A stretch of DNA of 64,000 nucleotides from Pelagibacterium halotolerans B2. Its GTDB lineage: Bacteria > Pseudomonadota > Alphaproteobacteria > Rhizobiales > Devosiaceae. A model generated the notes under the pieces. It was not told the origin of the DNA and did no database searches. It worked only from the letters and a program-made list of their open reading frames with translations. Location: NCBI RefSeq assembly GCF_000230555.1, contig NC_016078.1, positions 1,612,001 through 1,676,000 of the forward strand. Reading direction: 5' to 3'. Both the position numbers and the translations under genes were made by a program. Below, piece after piece: positions 46,146-64,000 of this stretch (position 1 is the first letter of the stretch; every line of letters starts with the position of its first letter).

Positions 46146-46985
46146 TTACCTGCCCTTCTTGAGGTGCCGCGAGCGGACGATGAACTTGTCCGTCGCCTTG
46201 TTGGTGCGGGTGCGCTTGCCCTTGGTCGGCTTGCCCCACGGAGTAACCGGATGCCGGCCACCCGAGGTGCGGCCTTCACCACCACCATGGGGGTGATCGA
46301 CAGGGTTCATCGCGACGCCGCGAACGTTCGGACGGCGGCCCAGCCAGCGATTGCGGCCAGCCTTGCCGATCGAGGTGTTGGAGTGATCCGGATTGGAAAC
46401 CGAACCGACGGTCGCGAGGCACGAGCCATGGACCAGACGCTGTTCACCCGAACCCATGCGAAGAATCGCCCAACCAGCATCGCGGCCGACATACTGAGCA
46501 TAAGCGCCGGCCGAGCGCGCCATCTGGCCGCCCTTCTTTGGCTTGAGCTCGATATTGTGCACGATCGTACCGACCGGCATGCGTTCCAGCGGCATGGTAT
46601 TGCCCGGCTTCACGTCGACGGCGTTCATCGACGAGATCACCTTGTCACCGGCAGCCAGACGCTGCGGAGCCAGGATGTAAGCCTGCTCGCCATCGTCATA
46701 GGTCACCAGAGCAATGAACGCGGTCCGGTTGGGATCGTATTCAAGGCGCTCGACAGTGCCCTGGACGTCGAACTTGGTGCGCTTGAAATCGACAAGACGA
46801 TAGCTGCGCTTGTGTCCGCCGCCCCGAGCGAACGAGGTGACACGGCCGTTATTATTGCGGCCACCCGACTTGGTAAGACCCTCGGTCAACTTCTTGACCG
46901 GGCCGCCCTTCCAGAGCTCGGACCGGTTGATGCCGACAAGTTGGCGGCGGCCCGGCGAGGTGGGATTGTATTGTTTCAAAGCCAT
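46146..46985 (-). CDS. rplB: 50S ribosomal protein L2
   Basis: 279 residues with [20 protein letters not shown] near the start, and the conserved [20 protein letters not shown] loop holding the His needed for peptidyl-transferase activity. Confidence 0.98.
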   Translation of the reverse strand: MALKQYNPTSPGRRQLVGINRSELWKGGPVKKLTEGLTKSGGRNNNGRVTSFARGGGHKRSYRLVDFKRTKFDVQGTVERLEYDPNRTAFIALVTYDDGEQAYILAPQRLAAGDKVISSMNAVDVKPGNTMPLERMPVGTIVHNIELKPKKGGQMARSAGAYAQYVGRDAGWAILRMGSGEQRLVHGSCLATVGSVSNPDHSNTSIGKAGRNRWLGRRPNVRGVAMNPVDHPHGGGEGRTSGGRHPVTPWGKPTKGKRTRTNKATDKFIVRSRHLKKGR

Positions 46986-47008
46986 TTGAATTCTTCCTTC
47001 TCGCCTTC

Positions 47009-47302
47009 TTACAGACCGGTCGAAATATCGATGGTCTGACCGTCAACGAGGGTAACGACGGCCTTCTTGACGTCCTTGCGGGTGCCAAGCATGTTGCGGA
47101 ACCGCTTGACCTTGCCCTTGCGGACGATGGTGTTGACGGCCTTGACCTTCACCTCAAAGAGCGCCTCGACGGCGGCCTTGATTTCAGGCTTGGTCGCGTC
47201 GATGGCAACGTCGAACACGACCTGACCGTGCTCCGAAGCCATCGTCGACTTTTCAGTCACGACCGGGTTGCGGATGATGTCGTAATGCTTGAGCGCGCTC
47301 AT
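47009..47302 (-). CDS. rplW: 50S ribosomal protein L23
   Basis: 97 residues with [20 protein letters not shown] and the end [17 protein letters not shown] [16 protein letters not shown]. Docking site for trigger factor and SRP at the tunnel exit. Overlaps rplD by four bases. Confidence 0.97.
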   Translation of the reverse strand: MSALKHYDIIRNPVVTEKSTMASEHGQVVFDVAIDATKPEIKAAVEALFEVKVKAVNTIVRKGKVKRFRNMLGTRKDVKKAVVTLVDGQTIDISTGL

Positions 47303-47919
47303 TGGAACCGGCCCTCCAGCGCAGCGAGAGCATCCTTGGTCAGGACCAGCTTCTCACGACGCAGAATGTCGTAAACGTTGATGCCCTGCGCCGGAAGCAC
47401 GTCGATCTGGGGAATGTTCCGCGCGGCGAGCGCGAAATTGGTGTCCAGTTCGGTGCCGCCGATAATCAGCGCATTGGAAAAACCGAGCTTGCCGAAGATC
47501 GCGCGAAGTGCGGCGGTCTTCGGCGCTTCAGCCGTGGCCTGGTCGATGATGACCAGATCGCCGGCCTTGGCCTTGGCGGAAAGGGCGTGCTTGAGAGCAA
47601 GCGCGCGAACCTTCTTGGGCAACTCGATCGCGTGGCTGCGCGGGGTCGGACCGAAAGCGCGTCCACCACCCCGGAAGATGTTGGACCGGCGCGAACCGTG
47701 ACGTGCACCGCCGCCGCCCTTCTGGCGACCGAACTTCTTGCCCGTCTGAGCAACTTCGGCACGATTTTTGACATCGTGCGTACCCGACATGCGCTTGAGG
47801 AGCTGATAGCGCACCATGCGCTGGATCAGATCGGCGCGGGGCTCGAGACCGAATACGGCGTCATCGAGAGTGACCTTGCCGGCCGACTTACCCTCGAGGG
47901 TTGTGACCTGGAGTTCCAT
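47299..47919 (-). CDS. rplD: 50S ribosomal protein L4
   Basis: 206 residues with the extended tunnel loop [20 protein letters not shown] and [20 protein letters not shown]. In enterobacteria L4 also represses its own S10 operon; no such leader was identified here. Confidence 0.97.
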   Translation of the reverse strand: MELQVTTLEGKSAGKVTLDDAVFGLEPRADLIQRMVRYQLLKRMSGTHDVKNRAEVAQTGKKFGRQKGGGGARHGSRRSNIFRGGGRAFGPTPRSHAIELPKKVRALALKHALSAKAKAGDLVIIDQATAEAPKTAALRAIFGKLGFSNALIIGGTELDTNFALAARNIPQIDVLPAQGINVYDILRREKLVLTKDALAALEGRFQ

Positions 47920-48614
47920 TATGCACTCTCCCCATTGGCTGCGGCCTTGAACGAACCAGGCAGCGCAACACCTTCCGGACGCGGCTTCTTGACGGCGTCA
48001 CGGATCTGGATCCAGCCACCCTTTGAGCCCGGAACCGAACCCTGAACCATGATCAGCCCACGCTCGACATCGGTCTTGACGACCTTGACGTTCTGGGTCG
48101 TGACGCGCTCGGCACCCATGTGCCCGGCCATCTTCTTGCCCTTGAACACCTTGCCGGGGTCCTGGTTCTGACCGGTCGAACCGTGCGAACGGTGCGAAAC
48201 CGACACACCGTGCGAGGCACGCAGGCCACCGAAATTGTGACGCTTCATGGCACCGGCAAAGCCCTTGCCGATCGAAGTGCCCGTGACATCCACGAGCTGG
48301 CCTTCGATGAAGTGGTCGGCCTGAAGTTCGGCACCCACCTCGATAAGGTTGTCTTCGCTCACGCGGAATTCGACGACCTTACGCTTGGGCTCGACCTTGG
48401 CAGCGGCATAATGCCCGCGCTCGGCCTTGCTCACATTCTTGACCTTGACCGAGCCGGCGCCGAGTTGCAGCGCGACATAGCCGTCCTTGTCCTGCGTCCG
48501 CTGGCCCACCACCTGGCAGCCCTGCAGCGCCAGAACGGTAACGGGTACATGAGCGCCGTCATCGGTGAAGATGCGGGTCATTCCCAGCTTCTGTGCGATC
48601 AATCCAGAACGCAT
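47919..48614 (-). CDS. rplC: 50S ribosomal protein L3
   Basis: 231 residues, start [20 protein letters not shown], with [20 protein letters not shown] and [20 protein letters not shown] reaching the peptidyl-transferase centre. C-terminal ~20 residues extend beyond the E. coli form, as in related alphaproteobacteria. Confidence 0.97.
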   Translation of the reverse strand: MRSGLIAQKLGMTRIFTDDGAHVPVTVLALQGCQVVGQRTQDKDGYVALQLGAGSVKVKNVSKAERGHYAAAKVEPKRKVVEFRVSEDNLIEVGAELQADHFIEGQLVDVTGTSIGKGFAGAMKRHNFGGLRASHGVSVSHRSHGSTGQNQDPGKVFKGKKMAGHMGAERVTTQNVKVVKTDVERGLIMVQGSVPGSKGGWIQIRDAVKKPRPEGVALPGSFKAAANGESA

Positions 48615-48705
48615 CGGTTGTTACCTTCTCTTTATCTTGCGGCTTTCCGGGTCATTGTTTCCCAAGAGGACCCACTAAAGCGAAAACCGCGTCTAAACGC
48701 TTAAC

Positions 48706-49014
48706 CTAGAGCTTGATTTCGACGTCGACACCGGCGGCGAGATCGAGCTTCATCAGTGCATCCACCGTCTGCGGCGTCGGATCCACGATGTCCAGAAGAC
48801 GCTTGTGAGTCCGGATTTCGAACTGCTCGCGGCTCTTCTTGTCGACGTGGGGCGACCGGTTGACGGTGTATTTGTCAATTCGCGTCGGCAGCGGAATGGG
48901 TCCGCGAACCTGCGCGCCTGTGCGCTTGGCCGTGTTGACGATCTCGCGGGTCGAATTGTCGAGCACGCGATGGTCGAACGCCTTGAGCCGGATGCGAATA
49001 TTCTGACCGTTCAT
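48706..49014 (-). CDS. rpsJ: 30S ribosomal protein S10
   Basis: 102 residues, start [20 protein letters not shown], with [20 protein letters not shown]. Also NusE of antitermination complexes. First gene of the S10 operon, directly after a terminator-like hairpin. Confidence 0.97.
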   Translation of the reverse strand: MNGQNIRIRLKAFDHRVLDNSTREIVNTAKRTGAQVRGPIPLPTRIDKYTVNRSPHVDKKSREQFEIRTHKRLLDIVDPTPQTVDALMKLDLAAGVDVEIKL

Positions 49015-49027
49015 TGTGTTCTATCCC

Positions 49028-49065
49028 GAAAAAAGGACCACGGTGCGCGCCATTCGCGCACCGTG
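49028..49065 (-). terminator. Terminator/attenuator between tuf and rpsJ
   Basis: Minus-strand 11-bp perfect stem CACGGTGCGCG/CGCGCACCGTG (49039-49049 with 49055-49065) with a 5-base loop, then TCC and TTTTTT. It lies 14 bases before the rpsJ start and 16 bases after the tuf stop. Confidence 0.8.
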
Positions 49066-49080
49066 CTCTCAATTGGCTCG

Positions 49081-50271
49081 TTAAGCGACGATTTTGGAGA
49101 CGACGCCGGCGCCGACGGTGCGGCCGCCTTCACGGATGGCGAAGCGGAGCTTTTCTTCCATCGCGATCGGAACGATCAGTTCCACGTTCATTTCCACATT
49201 GTCGCCGGGCATCACCATCTCGGTGCCTTCGTTCAGCGTCACCACACCGGTCACGTCCGTCGTCCTAAAGTAGAACTGCGGGCGGTAGTTGGTGAAGAAC
49301 GGCGTATGACGCCCACCCTCTTCCTTGGTCAGGATATAGGCTTCGGCAACGAACTTGGTGTGCGGGGTCACCGAACCGGGCTTGCACAGAACCTGACCGC
49401 GCTCGACCTGCGTGCGGTCGATACCACGGATCAGAGCACCGATGTTGTCGCCGGCTTCACCCGAATCGAGCAGCTTGCGGAACATTTCAACGCCGGTCAC
49501 AGTCGTCTTCAAAGTCGGCTTGATGCCAACGATCTCGACTTCCTCGCCGACCTTGACGATGCCGCGCTCGACGCGACCGGTCACAACCGTGCCACGACCC
49601 GAGATCGAGAACACGTCTTCGACCGGCATCAGGAACGGCTGGTCCTTGGGACGTTCGGGCTGCGGGATGTAGTCGTCAACGGTCTTCATCAGCTCGAGAA
49701 CCGCGTCATGACCGATTTCCGGACGCTTGTCTTCAAGCGCCATCAAGGCCGAACCCTTGGTGATCGGAATGTCGTCACCGGGGAATTCGTACGAGCTGAG
49801 CAGTTCGCGAACTTCGAGTTCGACCAGCTCGAGCAGCTCTTCGTCGTCGACCTGGTCGACCTTGTTCAAAAACACGACGAGCGCCGGCACGCCGACCTGA
49901 CGGGCCAGAAGAATGTGCTCGCGGGTCTGCGGCATCGGGCCGTCGGCAGCCGAAACAACAAGGATCGCGCCGTCCATCTGGGCAGCACCGGTGATCATGT
50001 TCTTCACATAGTCGGCGTGGCCAGGGCAGTCGACGTGCGCATAGTGGCGCTTTTCGGTCTCGTATTCGACGTGCGCAGTCGAAATGGTGATCCCGCGGGC
50101 CTTTTCTTCAGGCGCCTTGTCGATCTGGTCGTAAGCAGAGAACGTCGCCCCGCCTGTCTCCGCCAGAACCTTCGTGATCGCTGCTGTCAACGACGTCTTG
50201 CCATGGTCAACGTGACCAATCGTGCCGATGTTGCAGTGCGGCTTGTTACGCGCAAATTTTTCCTTGCCCAT
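49081..50271 (-). CDS. tuf: Elongation factor Tu
   Basis: GTPase that brings aminoacyl-tRNA to the ribosome. 396 residues with G1 GHVDHGKTS, switch region [21 protein letters not shown]3 DCPGHADY and G4 [11 protein letters not shown] 50271 is used. Only one copy is in this window; many alphaproteobacteria carry a second near secE-nusG, outside it. Confidence 0.98.
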   Translation of the reverse strand: MGKEKFARNKPHCNIGTIGHVDHGKTSLTAAITKVLAETGGATFSAYDQIDKAPEEKARGITISTAHVEYETEKRHYAHVDCPGHADYVKNMITGAAQMDGAILVVSAADGPMPQTREHILLARQVGVPALVVFLNKVDQVDDEELLELVELEVRELLSSYEFPGDDIPITKGSALMALEDKRPEIGHDAVLELMKTVDDYIPQPERPKDQPFLMPVEDVFSISGRGTVVTGRVERGIVKVGEEVEIVGIKPTLKTTVTGVEMFRKLLDSGEAGDNIGALIRGIDRTQVERGQVLCKPGSVTPHTKFVAEAYILTKEEGGRHTPFFTNYRPQFYFRTTDVTGVVTLNEGTEMVMPGDNVEMNVELIVPIAMEEKLRFAIREGGRTVGAGVVSKIVA

Positions 50272-50324
50272 CACATATCTCCATCTTCAGCAGGCCAACT
50301 GGCCGCCGATTAAATTGTTTCCTG

Positions 50325-52415
50325 TTAGGCGTATTTCGCCTGGACTTCGTCGGCGACCGCCTGGGGCACCTGCTCGTAGTGGTCGAACACCATGGTGTAC
50401 TGTGCACGTCCCTGGCTCATCGAGCGCAGCGAGTTCACGTAACCGAACATGTTGGCCAGCGGCACGAAGGCGTTGACCACCTGCACAACACCGCGGCTTT
50501 CCGTGCCCTGGATCTGACCACGGCGCGAATTCAGGTCGCCGATGACGTCGCCCATATAGTCTTCAGGCGTAGTCACTTCGACCTTCATGATGGGTTCGAG
50601 CAACTTCGCACCGGCCTTCTGGAGACCTTCGCGGAACGCTGCACGACCGGCGATCTCGAACGCCAGCACCGACGAGTCGACGTCGTGGTAGGCACCATCG
50701 GTCAAGGTCGCCTTGACGTCCACGATCGGGAAGCCGGCAAGGATACCGGCGCCCATCACGGACTCCAGACCCTTCTGAACGCCAGGAATATACTCCTTGG
50801 GCACCGAACCACCGACAATCTTGCTCTCGAACGCGAAACCGGCACCGGTTTCGTTGGGCTCGATCGTCAGCTTGACGCGGGCGAACTGCCCCGAACCACC
50901 CGACTGCTTCTTGTGGGTATAATCCACTTCGGCGGTGCGAGTGATGGTCTCGCGATACGCAACCTGCGGCTGGCCGATATTGGCCTCGACCTTGAATTCG
51001 CGCTTCATGCGATCGACGAGAATGTCGAGGTGAAGCTCACCCATACCCGAAATGATCGTCTGACCGGATTCTTCGTCCGACTTGACGCGGAACGAGGGAT
51101 CTTCCGCAGCAAGGCGCTGCAGGGCCAGACCCATCTTTTCCTGATCGGCCTTGGACTTGGGCTCGACCGCGATGTCGATCACCGGATCGGGGAAGATCAT
51201 GCGCTCAAGGATAACCTGCGAAGTCGGCGCACAGAGCGTATCGCCGGTCGTGGTGTCCTTGAGCCCGACGATAGCGACGATGTCGCCAGCGAAGGCTTCG
51301 GTGATCTGCTCACGGCTGTTGGAGTGCATCTGGAACATGCGGCCGACGCGTTCGCGCTTGCCCTTCACTGTGTTTTCCAGTTGCGCACCAGCTTCGAGGT
51401 GACCCGAATAGATGCGGCAGAACGTCAGCGAACCCATATGCGGATCGTTGGCGATCTTGAAAGCCAGCATCGAAAGCGGCTCGGAATCGTCGGCATGACG
51501 CTCGATCGGCTCTTCGGTCTTGGCATCGATACCCTTGATCGCCGGAATGTCGATCGGCGACGGCAGATAATCAACCACTGCATCAAGAAGCGGCTGCACG
51601 CCCTTGTTCTTGAATGCCGAACCACAGCAAACGCCAAAGAACTCAACGTTACAGATGCCCTTGCGGAGCAGCTTGCGGATCGTGTCGTTGTCGGGCATTT
51701 CACCTTCGAGATAGGCTTCCATCGCTGCTTCGTCCATTTCGACGGCAGCTTCGATAAGCTTCTCGCGATATTCTTCTGCGCGATCCTTGAGGTCGGCTGG
51801 AATATCGGTCACGTCCCAGCTTGCGCCGAGCTGCTCGCCATTCCAGACAAGAGCCTTCATCTCGATGAGATCGACAACGCCGGCGAATTCGTTCTCAGCG
51901 CCGATCGGCAGCTGCAGAACGACGGCCTTGGCACCCAGACGGGTTCCGACCATCTCCACCGAGCGGTAGAAATCGGCACCGATCTTGTCCATCTTGTTGA
52001 CGAAGATCAGGCGCGGCACGTGATACTTGTCGGCCTGGCGCCAGACGGTCTCGGTCTGCGGCTCCACACCGGCATTGGCGTCGAGCAGTGCAACGGCACC
52101 GTCGAGCACACGGAGCGAACGCTCGACTTCGATGGTGAAGTCCACGTGGCCCGGCGTGTCGATGATGTTGAAGCGGCGCTTCTTGCCATCACGGCCCTGC
52201 CAGAAGGTTGTCGTGGCAGCCGAGGTGATGGTGATGCCGCGTTCCTGCTCCTGCTCCATCCAGTCCATGGTGGCAGCGCCGTCATGAACTTCACCGATCT
52301 TGTGGCTCTTGCCGGTGTAGAACAGAATACGTTCGGTCGTGGTGGTCTTGCCGGCATCGATGTGAGCCATGATGCCGAAATTGCGGTAGTCTTCGATCTT
52401 GTATTCGCGGGCCAT
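50325..52415 (-). CDS. fusA: Elongation factor G
   Basis: Translocation GTPase, 696 residues, start [21 protein letters not shown]1 [11 protein letters not shown]3 DTPGHVDF, G4 NKMDKIGAD, and five-domain architecture ending [17 protein letters not shown]. In the str operon 12 bases after rpsG. Confidence 0.98.
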   Translation of the reverse strand: MAREYKIEDYRNFGIMAHIDAGKTTTTERILFYTGKSHKIGEVHDGAATMDWMEQEQERGITITSAATTTFWQGRDGKKRRFNIIDTPGHVDFTIEVERSLRVLDGAVALLDANAGVEPQTETVWRQADKYHVPRLIFVNKMDKIGADFYRSVEMVGTRLGAKAVVLQLPIGAENEFAGVVDLIEMKALVWNGEQLGASWDVTDIPADLKDRAEEYREKLIEAAVEMDEAAMEAYLEGEMPDNDTIRKLLRKGICNVEFFGVCCGSAFKNKGVQPLLDAVVDYLPSPIDIPAIKGIDAKTEEPIERHADDSEPLSMLAFKIANDPHMGSLTFCRIYSGHLEAGAQLENTVKGKRERVGRMFQMHSNSREQITEAFAGDIVAIVGLKDTTTGDTLCAPTSQVILERMIFPDPVIDIAVEPKSKADQEKMGLALQRLAAEDPSFRVKSDEESGQTIISGMGELHLDILVDRMKREFKVEANIGQPQVAYRETITRTAEVDYTHKKQSGGSGQFARVKLTIEPNETGAGFAFESKIVGGSVPKEYIPGVQKGLESVMGAGILAGFPIVDVKATLTDGAYHDVDSSVLAFEIAGRAAFREGLQKAGAKLLEPIMKVEVTTPEDYMGDVIGDLNSRRGQIQGTESRGVVQVVNAFVPLANMFGYVNSLRSMSQGRAQYTMVFDHYEQVPQAVADEVQAKYA

Positions 52416-52427
52416 GCTCGTCTCTCC

Positions 52428-52901
<474 letters not shown>

Positions 52902-52913
52902 TCACAGATCTCC

Positions 52914-53285
52914 TTATTTCGGCCGCTTGGCGCCGTACTTCGACCGGCGCTGCTTGCGATCCTTCACCGACTGGGTGTCCAGAACGCCGCGCAGCACGTG
53001 ATAGCGCACGCCCGGAAGGTCGCGCACACGGCCGCCGCGGATCAGCACGACGGAGTGCTCCTGGAGGTTGTGCCCCTCGCCGGGAATATAGGTAATAACT
53101 TCACGCTGATTGACCAGGCGCACCTTGGCCACACGACGCAAAGCCGAGTTCGGCTTCTTTGGGGTCGTCGTATAGACACGCGTGCAAACACCGCGCTTCT
53201 GCGGGTTGGCCTCCATCGCCGGAACCTTGTTCCGCTTCGGCTTGGCCTGCCGGGGCTTGCGGATCAGCTGATTAATGGTCGGCAT
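52914..53285 (-). CDS. rpsL: 30S ribosomal protein S12 with Arg88
   Basis: Decoding-centre protein, 123 residues, start [20 protein letters not shown]. The loop [10 protein letters not shown] keeps Lys43, but the second streptomycin loop reads [12 protein letters not shown] with Arg88 (codon CGC at plus 53022-53024) where E. coli has Lys88. Asp89, target of RimO, is kept. The length and alignment register equal those of E. coli S12. First gene of the str operon. Confidence 0.98.
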   Translation of the reverse strand: MPTINQLIRKPRQAKPKRNKVPAMEANPQKRGVCTRVYTTTPKKPNSALRRVAKVRLVNQREVITYIPGEGHNLQEHSVVLIRGGRVRDLPGVRYHVLRGVLDTQSVKDRKQRRSKYGAKRPK

Positions 53286-53680
53286 ATCGCTCGAACCCTC
53301 TTTTCATCCGTACAAACAAAAACCTGTTCGACATAACAAGCGAGCAGCGCCCTCCCGGTCTCGATGGAGAACCGGTGGCGCCATGAATGCAGAGGATCAC
53401 CTCCTTGCGGAAGCAATCATGCGCCCAAGACTTGTTGCGTCTAACTACCCGACAGTGTGTTTGATCGGCTTGAATGTGTCGCATTGGACGCTTCACATTC
53501 GGTGCCGGATCACGACCGACCGCTTAGGTAGGGCGGGTATTACTGGGTTGATTCAGAATCGTCAAGGCTTTCCGGGGAAAAAAGCCTTATCGGCATCCGA
53601 ACCCCTGCCCTGCACCCAGCGCAGGGCCGGATATGGCTTCCCAAAGGACGATTTTCAAGTGCTCGTCTGCGGCGTTCCGA
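53286..53680. other. Leader and promoter region of the str operon
   Basis: About 400 bases with no convincing gene on either strand. On the minus strand it is the rpsL leader. It contains the 16S-3'-end match at 53394-53406. No promoter stands out clearly by eye. Confidence 0.45.
53394..53406 (-). promoter_or_regulatory. 13-nt full match to the 16S rRNA 3' end (extended Shine-Dalgarno)
   Basis: Plus strand GGATCACCTCCTT equals the conserved 16S rRNA 3' end. The minus-strand leader therefore reads AAGGAGGTGATCC, a perfect 13-base anti-SD partner, about 110 bases before the rpsL ATG and not at a gene start. A 26-codon frame starts at an ATG 15 bases further on. Confidence 0.55.
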
Positions 53681-53704
53681 TAACAAAGGGGCCAGAAGGC
53701 CCCT
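53681..53704 (-). terminator. Terminator after the phytase-like gene
   Basis: Minus-strand stem AGGGGCC-TTCT-GGCCCCT (53704-53687) followed by TTGTT, 25 bases after the stop of the phytase-like gene. Confidence 0.75.
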
Positions 53705-53728
53705 CCCGCGAGCCCGGTCGGAAATCGC

Positions 53729-54814
53729 TTAGAGTCCAGGCGCTGCCAACAGCACGAACTGGGTGAACTGGCCGGCGCGATTGAAGTTGTTGTCCGATGC
53801 AATCATTAGTGTACGGTCGCCGTCTATGACCGGCCCCAAGGTGATGGATTCGATATTGTCGATATCCAGGCCGAAATCGCCTTCGCCGATGGTGAACCAG
53901 TGCTGCTTGTCCATCGGTCTGACATCACGGCCCGAGATCGTTTCAAGCCCGGTAACCGCCTCGGCTCCATCGAATGTGACGATATAGAATGCGATCTCGT
54001 TGCCGTAGCCGCTCGCGAATGTACGCTCGACCGCAATGATCCTGTCCTCGTCGAGCACCAGAAACTCGGAAAGACCATTATCGTTGTAATTGGGTTCCTC
54101 GGACGCGGGCACGCGTATCGGATCGGTCTGATAGATATATTCGGCCGTCAGTTCGCCGCTTTCCTTGTCGAAAACCGCGATGCGGGCCGGGCTGCCCGCC
54201 TCCAGCGTCGCCTTGCCGCCGTCCTGCATCAGTCCGTTTTCCGTGCCCACCAGCACACTCGTGCCATCGAGAGAAAGGCTCAGGCTTTCAAATGCGAGAT
54301 TGCCGTGGATTCCTTTCCCGTCGGCATCCGGAATATAGGCGGTCGGCACGGCGAATGTCCGCACCACATTGCCGTCGAGATCGGCCTCGAAAATCTCGGG
54401 TGCGCCTTCGGCATTGCCTTCACTGGTCCAGAAGATCGTGCCCGTGTCAGCAGCGAAACGAATGCTTTCAGGATCGATGGCGGCGGCGGCAAAGCTCTGC
54501 CCTTCGACATCGAGAAGTTCGTGGGTCGAGACGACATCGAGCCCGGTGATCTCGCCGCCATCCAGCATGAGCCTGATCGTATAAAAGCGCGCCGGGCCAT
54601 TTTGCGCCCGATCGTCGGAGATGGCGTAGAAGATGTCGTTAGCCGCATCATAATCGAGCCCGGAAATGCCGCCAAACGGCACCCCATCCAGCATCAGTTC
54701 TGTCGGCAGTACGATCTCGTCCAGTAGCACGGGCTGCTCGGGGACCTGGGCAAGGGCCGACGAAGCCAATGAAAGAGCGGCCAGCGAAAGCATGGCTCCG
54801 CAAAGAATGCGCAT
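53729..54814 (-). CDS. Secreted esterase-like phytase family protein (PF13449 type)
   Basis: 361 residues with a signal peptide (start MRILCGAMLSLAALSLASSA, cleavage near ALA-Q at residue 22). The rest is a beta-propeller-like phytase-like domain: GGISGLDYDAANDIFYAISD, DPESIRFAADTGTIFWTSEG, FVLDEDRIIAVER-type LVLDEDRIIAVERTF and DNIESITLGPVIDGDRTLMI. Substrate unknown; true phytase action is not proven for this family. GGAG lies 7 bases before the ATG. It sits alone between rpoC and rpsL, with a terminator on each side. Confidence 0.85.
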   Translation of the reverse strand: MRILCGAMLSLAALSLASSALAQVPEQPVLLDEIVLPTELMLDGVPFGGISGLDYDAANDIFYAISDDRAQNGPARFYTIRLMLDGGEITGLDVVSTHELLDVEGQSFAAAAIDPESIRFAADTGTIFWTSEGNAEGAPEIFEADLDGNVVRTFAVPTAYIPDADGKGIHGNLAFESLSLSLDGTSVLVGTENGLMQDGGKATLEAGSPARIAVFDKESGELTAEYIYQTDPIRVPASEEPNYNDNGLSEFLVLDEDRIIAVERTFASGYGNEIAFYIVTFDGAEAVTGLETISGRDVRPMDKQHWFTIGEGDFGLDIDNIESITLGPVIDGDRTLMIASDNNFNRAGQFTQFVLLAAPGL

Positions 54815-54912
54815 CGGAAATCTCCGGTTGGTGTTCAACTCCCGGTTTCTGAGCGAGACACGCAAAACTCCGATGACGATGGGGTGAACTTTCGGCGACC
54901 GTCGTCACCAAC

Positions 54913-54937
54913 AAAAATGGGGGCCGAAGCCCCCATT
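54913..54937 (-). terminator. Terminator of rpoBC
   Basis: Minus-strand 9-bp stem AATGGGGGC/GCCCCCATT closed by a TTCG tetraloop (54937-54916) then TTTT(T)G, 23 bases after the rpoC stop. Confidence 0.93.
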
Positions 54938-54960
54938 CTCAAATCATTGTCCCGAACCGA

Positions 54961-59163
<4,203 letters not shown>

Positions 59164-59183
59164 CTTTTGTCTCCTTGAGGCCC

Positions 59184-59266
59184 GGGCAGCGCCGCTTTCG
59201 GCAGCGCGTTGCCCTTTTGGGCCAAAGCAATCGGTTCAGGCCGGAAGTGCCAGGGGCACTCCGGCC
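59184..59266 (-). promoter_or_regulatory. Intercistronic hairpins between rpoB and rpoC
   Basis: GGCCGG-(A)-AGTGCC pairs with GGCACT-CCGGCC (59239-59266), 12 bp with one bulge and a 3-base loop. A second imperfect stem with GGGCA/TGCCC ends lies at about 59184-59213. Neither has a T run, so mRNA processing or stability is likelier than termination. Confidence 0.5.
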
Positions 59267-59281
59267 AATGGATGCGGCGGA

Positions 59282-63424
<4,143 letters not shown>

Positions 63425-63719
63425 GTACCCGTTTCCTCTCGTCTTTCAAGCTGGGAACAGCCTGTTCTAATGTCATCGCGCTTCCGGTGTGGAGATGATC
63501 GGCATTCCCACCGGAAACGGTCCTGGATGTCTCGGAAGCAGCTGTTCAAAGAATCGACAATCAGCCGTCGGTCCTTGGAACAAATGCCCGTTTGACTTTA
63601 TTTCCATGCATCCGCATCGGCGAGTGGCCCAGCCGATTCGGCGTATCCTTGTCCAACATTTTCGCCCTGCCCTCAACCCTTGAGAGTGGCGACCGCCGTC
63701 CGGGAACCGGTGGCGGGAA
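63425..63719. other. Spacer between rplL and rpoB
   Basis: About 300 bases of untranslated sequence between rplL and rpoB. No gene or promoter is recognised on either strand. It is likely the leader of rpoB read through from rplL. Confidence 0.4.
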
Positions 63720-63745
63720 ACGGGATGGCCCTGGGGCCACCCCGT
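63720..63745 (-). terminator. Partial terminator/attenuator after rplL
   Basis: ACGGGATGGCCC (63720-63731) and GGGCCACCCCGT (63734-63745) pair over 12 positions with one G-U type mismatch, 15 bases after the rplL stop, followed on the minus strand by TTT. This is the place of the rplL-rpoB attenuator in other bacteria. Confidence 0.5.
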
Positions 63746-63760
63746 AACGGATTGGTTGAA

Positions 63761-64000
63761 CTACTTGAGTTCGACCTTGGCACCAGCTGCTTCGAGCTTT
63801 GCCTTGATGTCTTCGGCTTCCGCCTTGTTGACACCTTCCTTGACAGCCTTCGGAGCGCCTTCGACGAGGTCCTTGGCTTCCTTCAGGCCGAGGCCGGTGA
63901 TGCCACGGACTTCTTTGATGACATTGATCTTCTGGTCGCCGGCGGCGGTCAGAACAACGTCAAATTCGTCCTTTTCTTCAACCGGAGCGGCACCGGCGGC
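63761..64000 (-). CDS. rplL: 50S ribosomal protein L7/L12 (5' end outside window)
   Basis: The C-terminal 79 residues only: an Ala-rich hinge [20 protein letters not shown], then the factor-binding domain [20 protein letters not shown] ending AKVELK. The stalk protein that recruits EF-Tu and EF-G. Cut by the window's right edge. Confidence 0.97.
   Translation of the reverse strand, partial: AAGAAPVEEKDEFDVVLTAAGDQKINVIKEVRGITGLGLKEAKDLVEGAPKAVKEGVNKAEAEDIKAKLEAAGAKVELK

Noticed and set aside
53272..53496. A 74-codon minus-strand frame overlapping the rpsL start
   Set aside because: It runs through the leader and into rpsL out of frame, without a start at proper spacing from the strong AAGGAGG; not a credible protein.

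Overview
The window is GC-rich chromosomal DNA from an alphaproteobacterium of the order Hyphomicrobiales (Rhizobiales). Gene content and order look most like the Devosia/Pelagibacterium group, but that genus-level placement is inference. Supporting signs are the divK-pleD pair, a MipZ division ATPase, a DinB with an N-terminal CxxC extension, DUF1489, DUF3572 and ATP12 genes, the order rplQ / htrA-rarA-rluC-HAD-ATP12, and a short adenylate kinase. No phage, insertion sequence, CRISPR array or conjugation gene was seen. It is housekeeping chromosome with small accessory insertions.

Bases 1-31,000 hold short operons on both strands. In order: the 3' end of rnr with a DUF983 gene; rpmG; divK-pleD (minus); a DUF3572-dinB-RidA-GDPD-FemAB run (plus) and a HIT gene; clpS-clpA (minus); a D,D-carboxypeptidase with a SPOR domain; a 93-aa unknown and an SDR enzyme; mipZ, a PRC-barrel gene, DUF1489, a 33-aa membrane peptide and mgtE (minus); a membrane GGDEF cyclase and a 3-methyladenine glycosylase (plus); an L,D-transpeptidase, a mini-lipoprotein, a frameshifted DUF4168 gene and tRNA-Leu(GAG) (minus); an orphan FliN-like gene divergent from lipB; a DUF4282 gene; rimO-folP-folB-folK (plus); and ATP12-HAD-rluC-rarA-htrA (minus).

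Bases 32,987-34,743 carry a plus-strand pair, a PLP decarboxylase and a P-loop kinase-like gene, inserted between htrA and rplQ. From 34,827 to the right edge nearly everything lies on the minus strand. In transcription order this is rplL (partial)-rpoB-rpoC, a phytase-like secreted protein, the str operon (rpsL-rpsG-fusA-tuf), the S10 and spc operons (rpsJ to secY-adk), and rpsM-rpsK-rpoA-rplQ.

Functionally the window combines translation and transcription machinery, folate and lipoate synthesis, cell-cycle and c-di-GMP signalling, envelope maintenance and protein quality control. No clearly new multi-gene system is visible. The points most worth a second look are: Arg at the classical streptomycin-resistance position 88 of S12; a frameshift in the DUF4168 gene; a two-copy dispersed palindromic repeat, one copy of which supplies the mipZ stop codon; a hairpin that hides the SDR ribosome-binding site; overlapping alternative hairpins ahead of secY; a 13-nt match to the 16S rRNA 3' end in the rpsL leader; and a 33-codon membrane-peptide gene.
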